The notes beneath the pieces are model-generated. The model searched no databases, was not told the DNA's origin, and worked only from the letters and a program-made list of their open reading frames with translations. 64,000 nt of DNA from NCBI RefSeq assembly GCF_026262505.1, contig NC_067205.1, positions 3,348,001 to 3,412,000 of the forward strand, read 5' to 3'. The DNA comes from Trichomonas vaginalis G3 (lineage: Eukaryota; Parabasalia; Trichomonadida; Trichomonadidae). Positions 46,787-56,196 of the stretch are shown in pieces (positions within the stretch are counted from its first letter, which is position 1; the number at the start of each line of letters is the position of its first letter). The translations under genes and the position numbers were made by a program.

Positions 46787-47505
46787 ATTTACTTTTAATA
46801 AATACCTTTCTTATCGTAGATTAAAGTTTTTTTTTATGATAAATTATTATAAGTAACCAATATTTAGCTTGTCCAGAATCTCCAAAATAAAAAGAATCAC
46901 CCCCACGAATCTCCGGATTTGGCAATTTTTAGGAATTTTTATTAACACCGCCGAATTTTTGATTTTCACCCCTTTATCAGTATTTTTAAAATTATTGCCA
47001 ATATCACATTAATTTTGAATATATTTGTGATATTTACACGGATACATTATAAAATATCATCTGAGATTCATAGCATGTATGGGAAATATGAATAAAAACA
47101 AATCTATTAGTAAATACAGGACTTACACTATTCTCAATATTATAATATATAATTAATTCTTGAATATGAAAGAGTTTCTTTGCGATTTTCAAATTGACTA
47201 TCAGTGACTCATTTCCCTATATATATTATATGATAAAAGATATAGCATATTGTATGTATATTGTATTAATAATAATCGATTGCCTCTGACTATAAATTGA
47301 TATGCATTTTGGCCGAGGCCCGAAATTTTTTGAAAAAATTACCGGTCCGACAAGCTTATTAGAAATGGTGCAATTCGCCATTTTGCGAACATAGAACATA
47401 GTTTTTAAATACAATCAAAATTTACAAAATAAAGAAATTAAATTATAAAAAACACTATTTTACTATAGAAAGCGATGTTTGCACTGCCTCTAATTACTGT
47501 ATAAT
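46787..47505. other. Intergenic, nothing supported
   Basis: AT-rich DNA between convergent genes. No RNA gene or repeat was recognised. Confidence 0.55.
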
Positions 47506-49953
47506 CTAATTCTGTTTATATCTCGCGAGATCGATGACTATCGATGTCACGTTGTCCTGTGTCTGTCGTGCGAATGCAGCATTTCTAATGAATGCGGCGC
47601 TTTCGAACGGATCCTCGAACCTCAAAGCGTGTTTTGCGACTTCTTCGTTACTCAGAACGTCGTAAACACCGTCGCAGCATATGACCACCTTTCTGTCGCC
47701 TTGCTCTATCTTGTGGACAACGATGTCTGGCGAGGAAGAGACTCCGCCGATTCCGAAATCTCCGATAGATCTGCTGAGAGCGAGTATTCCGCTTGTTCTG
47801 CCGTTTGCGACGCAGTTCCCTGTCTTCCTGATTCTCTCCAGCTCATCCCTGCTGTTTGGCTTGTGGTCCTTCGAGAGAGGGACAAACTCAGCCTTATCCT
47901 TAACGAGAAGCATCCTCGAATCTCCGATGTTGACTGCAAAGATCGTTCCGGAGCAGATGATGGCCATGCAGAGAGTGCAGCCGTCCTCGTAATTCGCTTT
48001 TTTGACGTCTTCCACAAGAGATTCGACCATTTTGCGGATGGAAAGCTCTGTCACGGCCTTCATCTCGCTCAGGTGCTGGTGGAAGAGATGCATGGCCTCC
48101 ATCGCGGTCGCACTTCCGCCGTGGCCGTCCAAAACAGCGAATGCGTCAAATCCGGCAGGGAAATCAGTCCGAACAAGGAGGGAATCCTCCATAGTCTCTC
48201 TGTAGCCCTTCAAATCAGCGTATCCGATGCCAGGAGAGATGTAATTTACGGAATTGAGGTCGGCGGACTTGAAAAACTTCAAATCGCTGGTCAAAAGTTC
48301 GCGGAGAGTGGACGGAGGGTATGGAATCTTAACTTTTGTGCATGAAACATCGATAGAATCCAGTTTTGGAAAAGTTTCAAAGTCAAATCTGAAAGAAAAC
48401 TCAGGATTATGGCTGAGTTTGAGGATTTTGAGCCTATCTCTAACGCCAGGAACAACAAACTCCTTCAAATTGTTGTGAGATAAATCTAATTCCTGCATCA
48501 AAGTGTTCTCCTGCGAAATTGCGACTTTCGTTATCTGATTATACGACAAATCGCACAGCAGCAGATCCTTCCACAGCTCTGGAACCTCATTTATCTGGTT
48601 GTGGCCGAAAAATATGTTCGCGCACCCGTCCAGTTTCACCAGCCTCTTGATTTCGTTGTAGCTCATGTCGAGGACACGCAGAAAAGGCAGGGCTCTGACT
48701 CTCGTGCTGATCTCAGTGAACTTGCAGTTGAAGGCGAGGAGGCACTGCAGAGTGGAGGGGAGGGGAGACATCTCGCTGATCGGGTTGCTGGAGATGTTCA
48801 GCTGGAGAAGCTTGGAGTCCTCTATTTCTGGCGGAATCTCTTTGATGAAGTTGTCATTCAGAGTCAGGGTTTGGAGTGTGGGAAGGGAGAAGAGCTCCTT
48901 GGGTAGGACGGATATGCTGTTTTGGGAGAGATTGATGCTGATGAGCGAATTGCAGAGATTTTTGGGAGATAAAAGGGAAATTTTGTTGTCACAGCAGTAA
49001 AGAAGCTGGATTTTGGTCTTGGAGATATTAGGAATATCAGTAAGCATGTTGGACATCAGCTGGATGCCTTCAATAGAATCGGATTCGACAGTTGGAAAAT
49101 CTGTAAGTTTATTACTGTCAATTCGAAGGCGTGAGGCGAGTTTTGGTAATCGAGGGATGCTTGTGAGGTTGTTGTTGAAGATGAAAATTGTTCTGAGTAA
49201 AGGTAAATTGGAGAATGAAGGATCTATCGAAGAAATTTGGTTGTCATTGGCATTTAGAGTAATGAGACGATCGGGTAGTGCTGGGATATGTTTGATCTTG
49301 TTGTATGAGATATCAAGAATCTCTAGTCTTGGACAATTTTCCATGATTTTATCGATTGATTCTAACATGTTTGAAGAAACATCAAGGTTCTGGAGGGATT
49401 CGAACTTTGCATCATCAATTGTAACAATATCGTTTCCTGAAATGTTAAGTGTTGTCAAACTGCGATTTAAGCAAGATAAAGTGGTCAATCTGTTGAAATT
49501 TGCATACAAAGTTACCAAGCGATCAGTCATAGTGATGTATGTTAGCTTATTACATGACAAATCCAAGAACTGGATGAATTGTATTTCTTTAGGAGGTTCA
49601 GTGAATTTGTTTCCGCTGAGGTGGAGCTTATTCAAATTTTGCATTTTGCCGATTATTGCCGGCAAGCCGGTTAGATTGTTGTGCGCGAGCTTTAATTCAA
49701 GCAAGTTCTCGTATGATTCGATAGCTTGGACCATTTGGGCATTAAGCTCGTTAAGCTTGTTGTTTGACAAGTCAATAACACGTAAGTTTTTGAGATTTAA
49801 TGGAAGCTGAGTGAGTTGGTTATCGGAGACATCGAGATACTCAAGAGGATGGCCGTCTTTGAAGGAATAGCAAACCCTTGATAGTCCTCCACCTTTCAGA
49901 AGGCATGCTGTCCTGTTCATGTCAAATGCTGGATATGAACCAGCTGCTCCCAT
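47506..49953 (-). CDS. Leucine-rich-repeat PP2C protein phosphatase
   Basis: 815 residues from ATG 49953. MGAAGS at the start fits N-myristoylation (glycine 2, serine 6), suggesting membrane attachment. Residues about 50-545 are some twenty leucine-rich repeats of the LxxLxLSxNxL type (LDVSDNQLTQLPLNLKNLRV; LELKLAHNNLTGLPAIIGK). Residues about 575-812 are a PP2C domain with all metal-site motifs: RETMEDS, DGHGG (609-613), NIGDSR (about 676), LSRSIGDFG, CCDGVYDVL (about 760) and QDNVTSIVIDL (D800). It would remove phosphate from serine/threonine, with the repeats selecting targets. The arrangement matches the LRR-PP2C proteins known in trichomonads and the LRR-PP2C part of fungal adenylate cyclase. 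GC content is high and the frame is whole. Confidence 0.92.
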   Translation of the reverse strand: MGAAGSYPAFDMNRTACLLKGGGLSRVCYSFKDGHPLEYLDVSDNQLTQLPLNLKNLRVIDLSNNKLNELNAQMVQAIESYENLLELKLAHNNLTGLPAIIGKMQNLNKLHLSGNKFTEPPKEIQFIQFLDLSCNKLTYITMTDRLVTLYANFNRLTTLSCLNRSLTTLNISGNDIVTIDDAKFESLQNLDVSSNMLESIDKIMENCPRLEILDISYNKIKHIPALPDRLITLNANDNQISSIDPSFSNLPLLRTIFIFNNNLTSIPRLPKLASRLRIDSNKLTDFPTVESDSIEGIQLMSNMLTDIPNISKTKIQLLYCCDNKISLLSPKNLCNSLISINLSQNSISVLPKELFSLPTLQTLTLNDNFIKEIPPEIEDSKLLQLNISSNPISEMSPLPSTLQCLLAFNCKFTEISTRVRALPFLRVLDMSYNEIKRLVKLDGCANIFFGHNQINEVPELWKDLLLCDLSYNQITKVAISQENTLMQELDLSHNNLKEFVVPGVRDRLKILKLSHNPEFSFRFDFETFPKLDSIDVSCTKVKIPYPPSTLRELLTSDLKFFKSADLNSVNYISPGIGYADLKGYRETMEDSLLVRTDFPAGFDAFAVLDGHGGSATAMEAMHLFHQHLSEMKAVTELSIRKMVESLVEDVKKANYEDGCTLCMAIICSGTIFAVNIGDSRMLLVKDKAEFVPLSKDHKPNSRDELERIRKTGNCVANGRTSGILALSRSIGDFGIGGVSSSPDIVVHKIEQGDRKVVICCDGVYDVLSNEEVAKHALRFEDPFESAAFIRNAAFARQTQDNVTSIVIDLARYKQN

Positions 49954-51535
49954 TTTTTTAGATTATTTTGAATAGAAAAATATTTGTAAAGTTCAATAAA
50001 TATGTAAATAAATAATGTTCTAGATTATATTTACTCTATATGGACTGCAAGTATAAAAAAGTTGAGAATGGAACGATTAAACAAGCATCTTTACATTGTT
50101 CCATATATTAATATTTAAATGAGAAAAAGAATTAAAATCTTTATAATTTAATTATATTGAATATGTGTAAAGTTTAGAGATCGGACATATGAGTCATCTA
50201 AGAATGCTCTATCTGATAATATGATGGTGTATCATGCTGAATGAGTCATTGGTAATAGATGTGAACCGTTCCATCAACTGTGTATCTATTTATAAATACG
50301 TTTTTATTGTTATCAAATTGGTCGAAGCGAATCTTATAAATAGCGAGGAGAATATTTGCGAATAGCTTTATCTTAAAGAAAAGTAATATGGTACCTTTCC
50401 GATTGAGTTTTTATATTTTTTTTATTTATTTTTTTTTCATTATTAATACGAGTTCAGTATTTTTGTTTGAACCAGATTCACGACTTATTTGTTGATATTT
50501 GTTTAAGATATGGTAGGCTAATCTAAACCAGATTATTAAAAAATTAAATCGACATTAAGAATGTTTTGTATTATTTAAAATTAATGATGCTAATATTCAT
50601 GAGTGATGAAATAATAAAACACCACTTTAAGTAAATAGTTTCGAATAGGGATAGCAATAAAATAATTGAAACTTAAAAATTAAACAAAGTGGGAAAAGAA
50701 CCCTGTTCAGAATTGGAATTTCCTATTTGTTAATGAAATGTATATATTAATGTTCAGATTATTGTTTTAGAAGAAATTGGGAATACCAAATTAAAATCTT
50801 ATGTTATCAAAGCATGTACATGTACATCCTATTGTTTTGGTAAAATGTTGACAAAAAAAGTAAACAAATTTAGAATCAAGAAGATTTCTTTTGAATTTTG
50901 AAGAGAGAAGTAAGTTATTAGATCATTTTCCTCTTTGTTAGCACCCTAGTAGGTGAATTTATTATCCAAAATTAAGTTGGTCGACCCACATTGACAAGCC
51001 TTCACTGACCCACTAAATATTATTTTTGAATTTAAAGTGAAAAACATCAACAATATAGCGTATATTTTAATTATTATAATTTCAGTGTTGAAATGAAGTT
51101 GCGTTGATTATTTTTTGAGAGAAGAAATTGGCGGTGGAAATTAAAACATATTCAAGGTGAGATATGATTTTTACGTCATCGTTTTAAAATTGGTCATCGT
51201 TGGGTTAATAGAATTTACATGATGTAAAATTTAAATTCAACGTATGCTGAAATCATTGAAAATTTTTCTAGAACATCTCAATAAATAATTGAAAATTGAC
51301 ATATGATAGAATGCATTCTTGATAGATTGTATAAATACTCGCAATTTATTTGATTTGGTTTGATTAATGAATTCAATATTGCGGTTTTATCTTCACAAAA
51401 AATAATCATATTTCCATTGATAAATTAGAAAACCAGCTTGTTTCCAGCATTGCATCAAAGAACCGAATAAAATATCATATTTATTACCCACAGAATTTTT
51501 AAAAAGTATTCAAAATTTAAATTTATCAAATTTGA
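49954..51535. other. Long intergenic stretch, nothing supported
   Basis: About 1.6 kb of AT-rich DNA between divergently transcribed genes. No open frame with coding character, RNA gene or long repeat was recognised. Confidence 0.6.
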
Positions 51536-52090
51536 ATGAATATTAAAATAGAAATATTAATGAATTACTCAGGATTATCACGTCGCTCTCTTGGCTCAAT
51601 AGGGAAACCACATCCCAAAATGCAATTTTCATCAAAAGAAGATGCGCAATTAGTCAATTATGTAACTTACTATGGACAAGAAAATTGGGATCTTATTGCA
51701 CAACTTATGGGAAACAGAAATGTTCGCCAATGCAGAGAGAGATATACCAAATATCTTTCCCCTGATATAAACAGAGATCCATGGACAAAAGAAGAAGATC
51801 AAATGATTTTAGATAAATATAAACAAATGGGTCCGAAATGGACAAAATTTTCAAAAATTTTCAATAAAAGAACAGATGCAGCTATAAAAAATAGATGGAA
51901 TATGTTAATAAGACAAATCCAAACCAGTGGTGACATTTGTTCATCAGAACCTGAAGAGGAAAAGCCAACGCAAAAGATTGAAGCAGTTAAAACTAGTTTC
52001 TATGATGGAAAAGATTTCTTATTCCAAGGATTTGAATACTTTTCAAAATGTCTTGATATATTTGAAGACAATCCATTTGCAGTTTGGTAA
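51536..52090 (+). CDS. Two-repeat Myb DNA-binding protein
   Basis: The start is ATG 51536, though the second methionine (MNYSGLSRRSLGS, 51560) is equally possible. Two Myb repeats are clear: QFSSKEDAQLVNYVTYYGQE then NWDLIAQLMGNRNVRQCRER (about residues 32-78), and PWTKEEDQMILDKYKQMGPK then WTKFSKIFNKRTDAAIKNRW (about 83-130). Spaced tryptophans are kept except the first, which is phenylalanine. The rest is a short acidic tail, possibly for activation. Trichomonads have a very large family of such R2R3-like factors acting on promoter elements. The whole protein of about 184 residues is typical. Confidence 0.9.
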   Translation: MNIKIEILMNYSGLSRRSLGSIGKPHPKMQFSSKEDAQLVNYVTYYGQENWDLIAQLMGNRNVRQCRERYTKYLSPDINRDPWTKEEDQMILDKYKQMGPKWTKFSKIFNKRTDAAIKNRWNMLIRQIQTSGDICSSEPEEEKPTQKIEAVKTSFYDGKDFLFQGFEYFSKCLDIFEDNPFAVW

Positions 52091-52499
52091 TCGTGTTGTT
52101 TGTTGATATAAATGATATTTGTTTGACATATTTCTTTTAATTACTTTATTGTTGCTAAAGGAAATCAAATTTTAAAAGTTTTCTAAAAAAATTTGGGGAA
52201 GGGCCAAATTTGCCCAACGTCACGTGAAAATAACAAATATAGATTTAATAGTTCTAATACAAACGATAATAATGACAATTAATAAATGAATTTCATTGAA
52301 TAAAAAAATCTCAAAAAATATTGGACTGAAACATGTTAAATGAGTACTAAACAAGCTTTATGAGAATTATTTGAACGTCAAAAGTTATTATAAAAATATA
52401 TCGGGAAAATTCTGTAAAAGCCAAAAGAAATTAACAATTCTGGCATCGCATGGCCATGTATATGTCCTAAAAGCATCATGGGATTGACTATATTATAAT
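52091..52499. other. Intergenic, nothing supported
   Basis: AT-rich spacer between convergent genes without recognisable features. Confidence 0.55.
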
Positions 52500-53471
52500 T
52501 TAGCCTGTAATATGGCATTTCTCGAAAAGAAGGTTCTGTAAAGATTCGTATCTGTTATACTGATGAATGTATGCAGGAACAGTTCCTTCAATTGATACAA
52601 TTTGTTTGTGTTCGTTGAATAAAATATTTTTCCCTTTGATACACCACTGCATTGTGTAGAATCCTTCGTTACAGCCTGTCAATTTATATTTAATTCCTTC
52701 TTTTGTTGCTTTTCCGGACCAAATCATGTAATTTAAGATTGGCTGATCCATACTTGAATCCCAGCATTTAATCCAGTGGTCTGACGTAATCATTAGGTTC
52801 AATAACTTAAGATATTCATGTGCAGAGCCTCCAATAGATCCAGAACACAAAATGAAATTGTGATGTAACTGTCCAAGCACTGCATCGCCATAGCATTCTT
52901 TCAACCAGGCTAGGTTCCATCCGCATGATCTAAATTGATGTGGTTCAAGTGCTAAAGTGAGAGAATTATTTGATAAAATATCTGCAAATGGATCTCCTTG
53001 GAAAAATACATCAAATGCGTCTGTATGGAACACTCTATCTACATCTTTAAGATTATTCGTAAGCCATTCGTATTCATGTTCGTATCTATCCATATGAGGA
53101 ACTGTTTTGTCGTTTCGGACATTTTCTTGTATTTTTACGACTTCAACTTTGTATATTTTGAGCATTTTCTTTTCTTTAGGAGAGAGATTTAGTTTTTCTG
53201 GTACAAATAAAATTATTCTGCAATTTGAACCAGTTGATCTGAGTGAAATGTAAGCTAAATGTAATCCTTTTCCAATACTTGTAGCAAATAAGAATACAAC
53301 ATCCCGTTGAGTGCCAGCTGAAACTGTTGATGCATTCCAATCACAGTAAATATCGCCACTTTCTAGCAATAAAGGTGTGTAATTCTTAATGACTGTGAAA
53401 ATTCCAAATGACAATAGCATAAAATCGAAATAAAGCCACACAATAAAAAAGATCGAATTCTTCCCTTTCAT
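52500..53471 (-). CDS. Membrane-anchored glycosyltransferase-like protein
   Basis: 323 residues from ATG 53471. Residues about 7-28 form a single N-terminal membrane anchor (SIFFIVWLYFDFMLLSFGIF), giving a type II topology typical of Golgi transferases. The catalytic-type region contains VDRVFHTDAFDVFFQGDPF (D151 and D154), matching the TDxRDVxFQxDPF motif of nucleotide-sugar transferase-like proteins. SIGGSAHEYLKLLN and DSSMDQPILNYMIW follow, as in that family (a conserved D-Q near the acceptor site). Sugar and acceptor are unknown. The start codon lies only seven bases from the end of an inserted repeat element, so its original promoter may have been displaced, and no TCA initiator is visible. 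Confidence 0.75.
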   Translation of the reverse strand: MKGKNSIFFIVWLYFDFMLLSFGIFTVIKNYTPLLLESGDIYCDWNASTVSAGTQRDVVFLFATSIGKGLHLAYISLRSTGSNCRIILFVPEKLNLSPKEKKMLKIYKVEVVKIQENVRNDKTVPHMDRYEHEYEWLTNNLKDVDRVFHTDAFDVFFQGDPFADILSNNSLTLALEPHQFRSCGWNLAWLKECYGDAVLGQLHHNFILCSGSIGGSAHEYLKLLNLMITSDHWIKCWDSSMDQPILNYMIWSGKATKEGIKYKLTGCNEGFYTMQWCIKGKNILFNEHKQIVSIEGTVPAYIHQYNRYESLQNLLFEKCHITG

Positions 53472-53532
53472 AAGTATTAAGGGTGCACCCGTATGTACGT
53501 TTATTTGAGAGGAGGAGGATTACCCTCTCAAT

Positions 53533-53759
53533 TTTGAGGGATTCGTTAGTTTATTTTCTCGATGAATATGCAATAAAATTTGATTTTTACCTTATCAATA
53601 TACTTCATATAATATACACATGTTCATGTAAAAACTTTTTTCCAAAATCCTCAGGAATTAAGGGATTTTTGAATTTTAAGAATTTTTTTCGAATTTTTTC
53701 GAAAAAAAAATATTTTCAGAACAGCCTTAACGGCTAAGATTTAGGAACAATGTTAAGTA
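53533..53759 (+). repeat. Inverted copy of the helicase 3' end, first part
   Basis: From TTTTGAGGGATTCGTTAG onwards it is nearly identical to the minus strand of 55969-56196. It stops at AATGTTAAGTA, where another element is inserted, and resumes at 55102. Confidence 0.85.
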
Positions 53760-54384
53760 GTGATGCGAAAAATTCCCAAACATATGGGGTTTCTTATATC
53801 CCGTCCCCTATCGTTTCCCCAATTCAATTTTTTTTTTGGAATTTTATTTTTTTCCCGCCCATTTGAATTAAAAATGGGCGATTTTCGTTAATGTGATTGA
53901 AATATCATAAAATTAATACGTATTTTAGCTAATAATTCTATTTTTATACAATATTCTCTCATTAAATCAACATTTTTTTCTAATTTTAATTTTTAATTTT
54001 TAATTTCTTCATAATTTTAGCGATTTATGCTCATTATTAGCAAATAAATAATATATATAATATACTTATTTCATTTTATTCAGATAGGTCTTTGGGATTG
54101 GGATACCTTGTCCAAATTCAGAGGAAGTTTGAGAGGTTGGGATGGGGTAGCCCATATTCAATTATCCCAAGTGTACTCCACGAATTTAAAATTATATTAT
54201 ATTATTGATGACATATCTAAATTTATAGATAAAAATTTCAATGCGTACACAATTTTTTTGAGAAAATTCTTTTTTTTACTTATTTTCATTCATAAAAGCT
54301 CACGTGAACTTAATTAACAACTGAGACATTTCCTATGAAATCATTTAATGCCGTCAAAATAGACATGTCTAAGCTGTTTTGAGT

Positions 54385-54432
54385 GACTTTCGCTCGATGT
54401 CTGATGCAATATCAGACATCGAGCGAAAGTCT
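54385..54432. repeat. Long hairpin GACTTTCGCTCGATGTCTGA
   Basis: A 21-bp perfect stem with a five-base loop. Degenerate copies of its right arm (CGAGCGAAAGTCTCTCA) recur near 54531 and 54641, indicating repeat units of about 110 bp. Confidence 0.75.
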
Positions 54433-54690
54433 CTCATATTGGCAACACATCCATACGATCAATACTATAGCTACGAATTACAAGCCTGTTTGGGCAATTT
54501 TTGGCCGAGTTCTGATTTTTCATTAGATCTCGAGCGAAAGTCTCTCAAATTGGCTGCCAGTTCATAAGAGTGAAACTCTAGCTACGAATTAGAAGCTTGC
54601 TTGAGAGACTCTCGCTCGCGTTGGGATCTGCATCAGAACTCGAACGAAAGCCTCTCAAAGTGGTAAGACCTGCTCATTGTTGAGCAGGAG

Positions 54691-54945
54691 CTGCGTAATG
54701 TGTTCGAGTAGAGTGAGGCTCTTCTAAGATCTTCCTTGTGATTGGAAGAAATTAGAAGAGTCTCACTCTACTATTTTGTAATTGTATGCCCTGGCCTTTG
54801 AGTGACCAGGGCTGCGTAATGTGTTCGAGTAGAGTGAGGCTCTTCTAAGATCTTTCTTGTGATTGGAAGAAATTAGAAGAGTCTCACTCTACTATTTTGT
54901 AATTGTATGCCCTGGCCTTTGAGTGACCAGGGCTGCGTAATGAAT
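54691..54945. repeat. 121-bp tandem repeat, each unit with a hairpin
   Basis: Two full units start CTGCGTAATGTGTTCGAGTA at 54691 and 54812, and a partial third starts at 54933. Each unit can fold: GTAGAGTGAGGCTCTTCTAA pairs with TTAGAAGAGTCTCACTCTAC with one bulge. Confidence 0.85.
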
Positions 54946-55101
54946 TCGAGTAGGATTGTACAATAGCTCGGCAAACGCCGAGCAAATTGATATAAACGTA
55001 CATCCCACAAAAAATGGATTGTCAAAATTTATCCCAAATTTTACAAAACCGCAGCGGTTATGACATCCCAGGGCTAAAAAAATTCGGAAACTCGCATCTC
55101 T

Positions 55102-55205
55102 AATGTTAAGTATCAAAAAGAAAGGAGGTCTGATATAGACAACATATATCGTTGAAGGTTGAAAAAATCTCTAATATTTGAGCCCAAAATTTCAAATTTT
55201 AAGGG
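55102..55205 (+). repeat. Inverted copy of the helicase 3' flank, second part
   Basis: It continues the arm begun at 53533 after the nested insertion and ends at CAAATTTTAA. The matching partner is the minus strand of 55868-55975. Confidence 0.85.
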
Positions 55206-55821
55206 TGCACACGAGAGGATCATGTAAACTTCAGAATTTAGAACCTTATTTTTAGGCATTATCTTGGCTACCTATTTAGGCTCGAAAAGCAAAAAATATC
55301 AAAAAATACAACTTGACTCCATTATGACCCTTTCATGGAGGTAGTTTTTATCCGCTAGTATTTTCCCTTTGAATCTCTTTACAATTCGAAATCAAATTCA
55401 AACCTCAGTAGAAGAAAGGAAGAATCGACTTACTACGGTTGTAATACGAATAAATACATATATTTAATTATTTTTATTTACATAATAATTGTTTGAAGCT
55501 CATATTCCAACAAATTTTTAAATAAAAACATTAAAATGTTGAAAATGTTCATATATTTTAATAGGGTTTTGACACTTTATTGAGGAATTACTACATACAT
55601 AGTCGAACTGAACTTGATATTTTGAAATTTAAATTATTTATCAAAATTAAAATTTAACTTGAAATTTATAATTATTTAGTCATATTTTGCATAATTCTAA
55701 GTAGATTTTGTAAAAAATCAAGAAAGAAAAATTTTAACGTTCTTTATTTTTTCTTTTTTATAATAATACATATTATTATATAATTAACATATTCATAATG
55801 TTTCACCCTTTCAAAAATATA
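55206..55821. other. AT-rich centre of the inverted-repeat element
   Basis: No gene was recognised. It begins GGGTGCACACGAG, echoing the GGGTGCACCCG at 53481. Confidence 0.5.
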
Positions 55822-55867
55822 ATCCTCCTCTCAAATAAACGTACATACAGGTGGGCTCTTTTTTCAA

Positions 55868-56196
55868 AAAATTAAAATTTGAAATTTTGGGCTCAAATAT
55901 TAGAGATTTTTTCAACCTTCAACGATATATGTTGTCTATATCAGACCTCCTTTCTTTTTGATACTTAACATTGTTCCTAAATCTTAGCCGTTAAGGCTGT
56001 TCTGAAAATATTTTTTTTTCGAAAAAATTCGAAAAAAATTCTTAAAATTCAAAAATCCCTTAATTCCTGAGGATTTTGGAAAAAAGTTTTTACATGAACA
56101 TGTGTATATTATATGAAGTATATTGATAAGGTAAAAATCAAATTTTATTGCATATTCATCGAGAAAATAAACTAACGAATCCCTCAAAATTTTCTT
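55868..56196 (-). repeat. Right arm: 3' end and flank of the helicase gene
   Basis: This is the partner of the inverted copy at 53533-53759 plus 55102-55205. It includes the last 13 codons of the helicase frame and about 290 bases beyond the stop. Confidence 0.8.

Larger units (their letters stand above)
53760..55101. mobile_element. Nested 1.34-kb insertion with an 11-bp target duplication
   Basis: AATGTTAAGTA occurs at 53749-53759 and again at 55102-55112. The uninterrupted version is present in the inverted arm at about 55962-55975, so both filled and empty sites are in the same locus. The ends share a short inverted repeat, GTGATGCGA versus AGAGATGCGA. The size of the duplication suggests a MULE-type non-autonomous element. 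It has no gene; it contains long hairpins and tandem repeats. Confidence 0.8.
53479..55860. mobile_element. Inverted-repeat DNA element carrying a copy of neighbouring gene sequence
   Basis: The ends match as inverted repeats of about 40 bp: AAG, then CACC and GTATGTACGTTTATTTGAGA followed by GGAGGA (53479-53520 and 55822-55860). Inside the left end lies an inverted copy (53533-53759 plus 55102-55205) of the sequence directly outside the right end (55868-56196), which includes the last codons of the helicase gene. No transposase gene is present. It could be a non-autonomous element that captured flanking DNA, or a local inverted duplication that coincides with an older element. No target duplication was found. 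Confidence 0.55.

Noticed and set aside
47629-48345. 238-codon frame opposite the PP2C gene
   Set aside because: It is an antisense shadow of a GC-richer gene whose PP2C motifs are all in the other frame.
49013-49810. 265-codon frame opposite the leucine-rich repeats
   Set aside because: It is a periodic antisense shadow of the repeats, with no recognisable domain.
53483-53737. Open frame shared with 55984-56250
   Set aside because: The shared peptide is a by-product of the inverted copy of the helicase 3' flank, not a gene.
53479-55860. piggyBac-type insertion at TTAA
   Set aside because: TTAA is present at the left end only; the right end lacks it.
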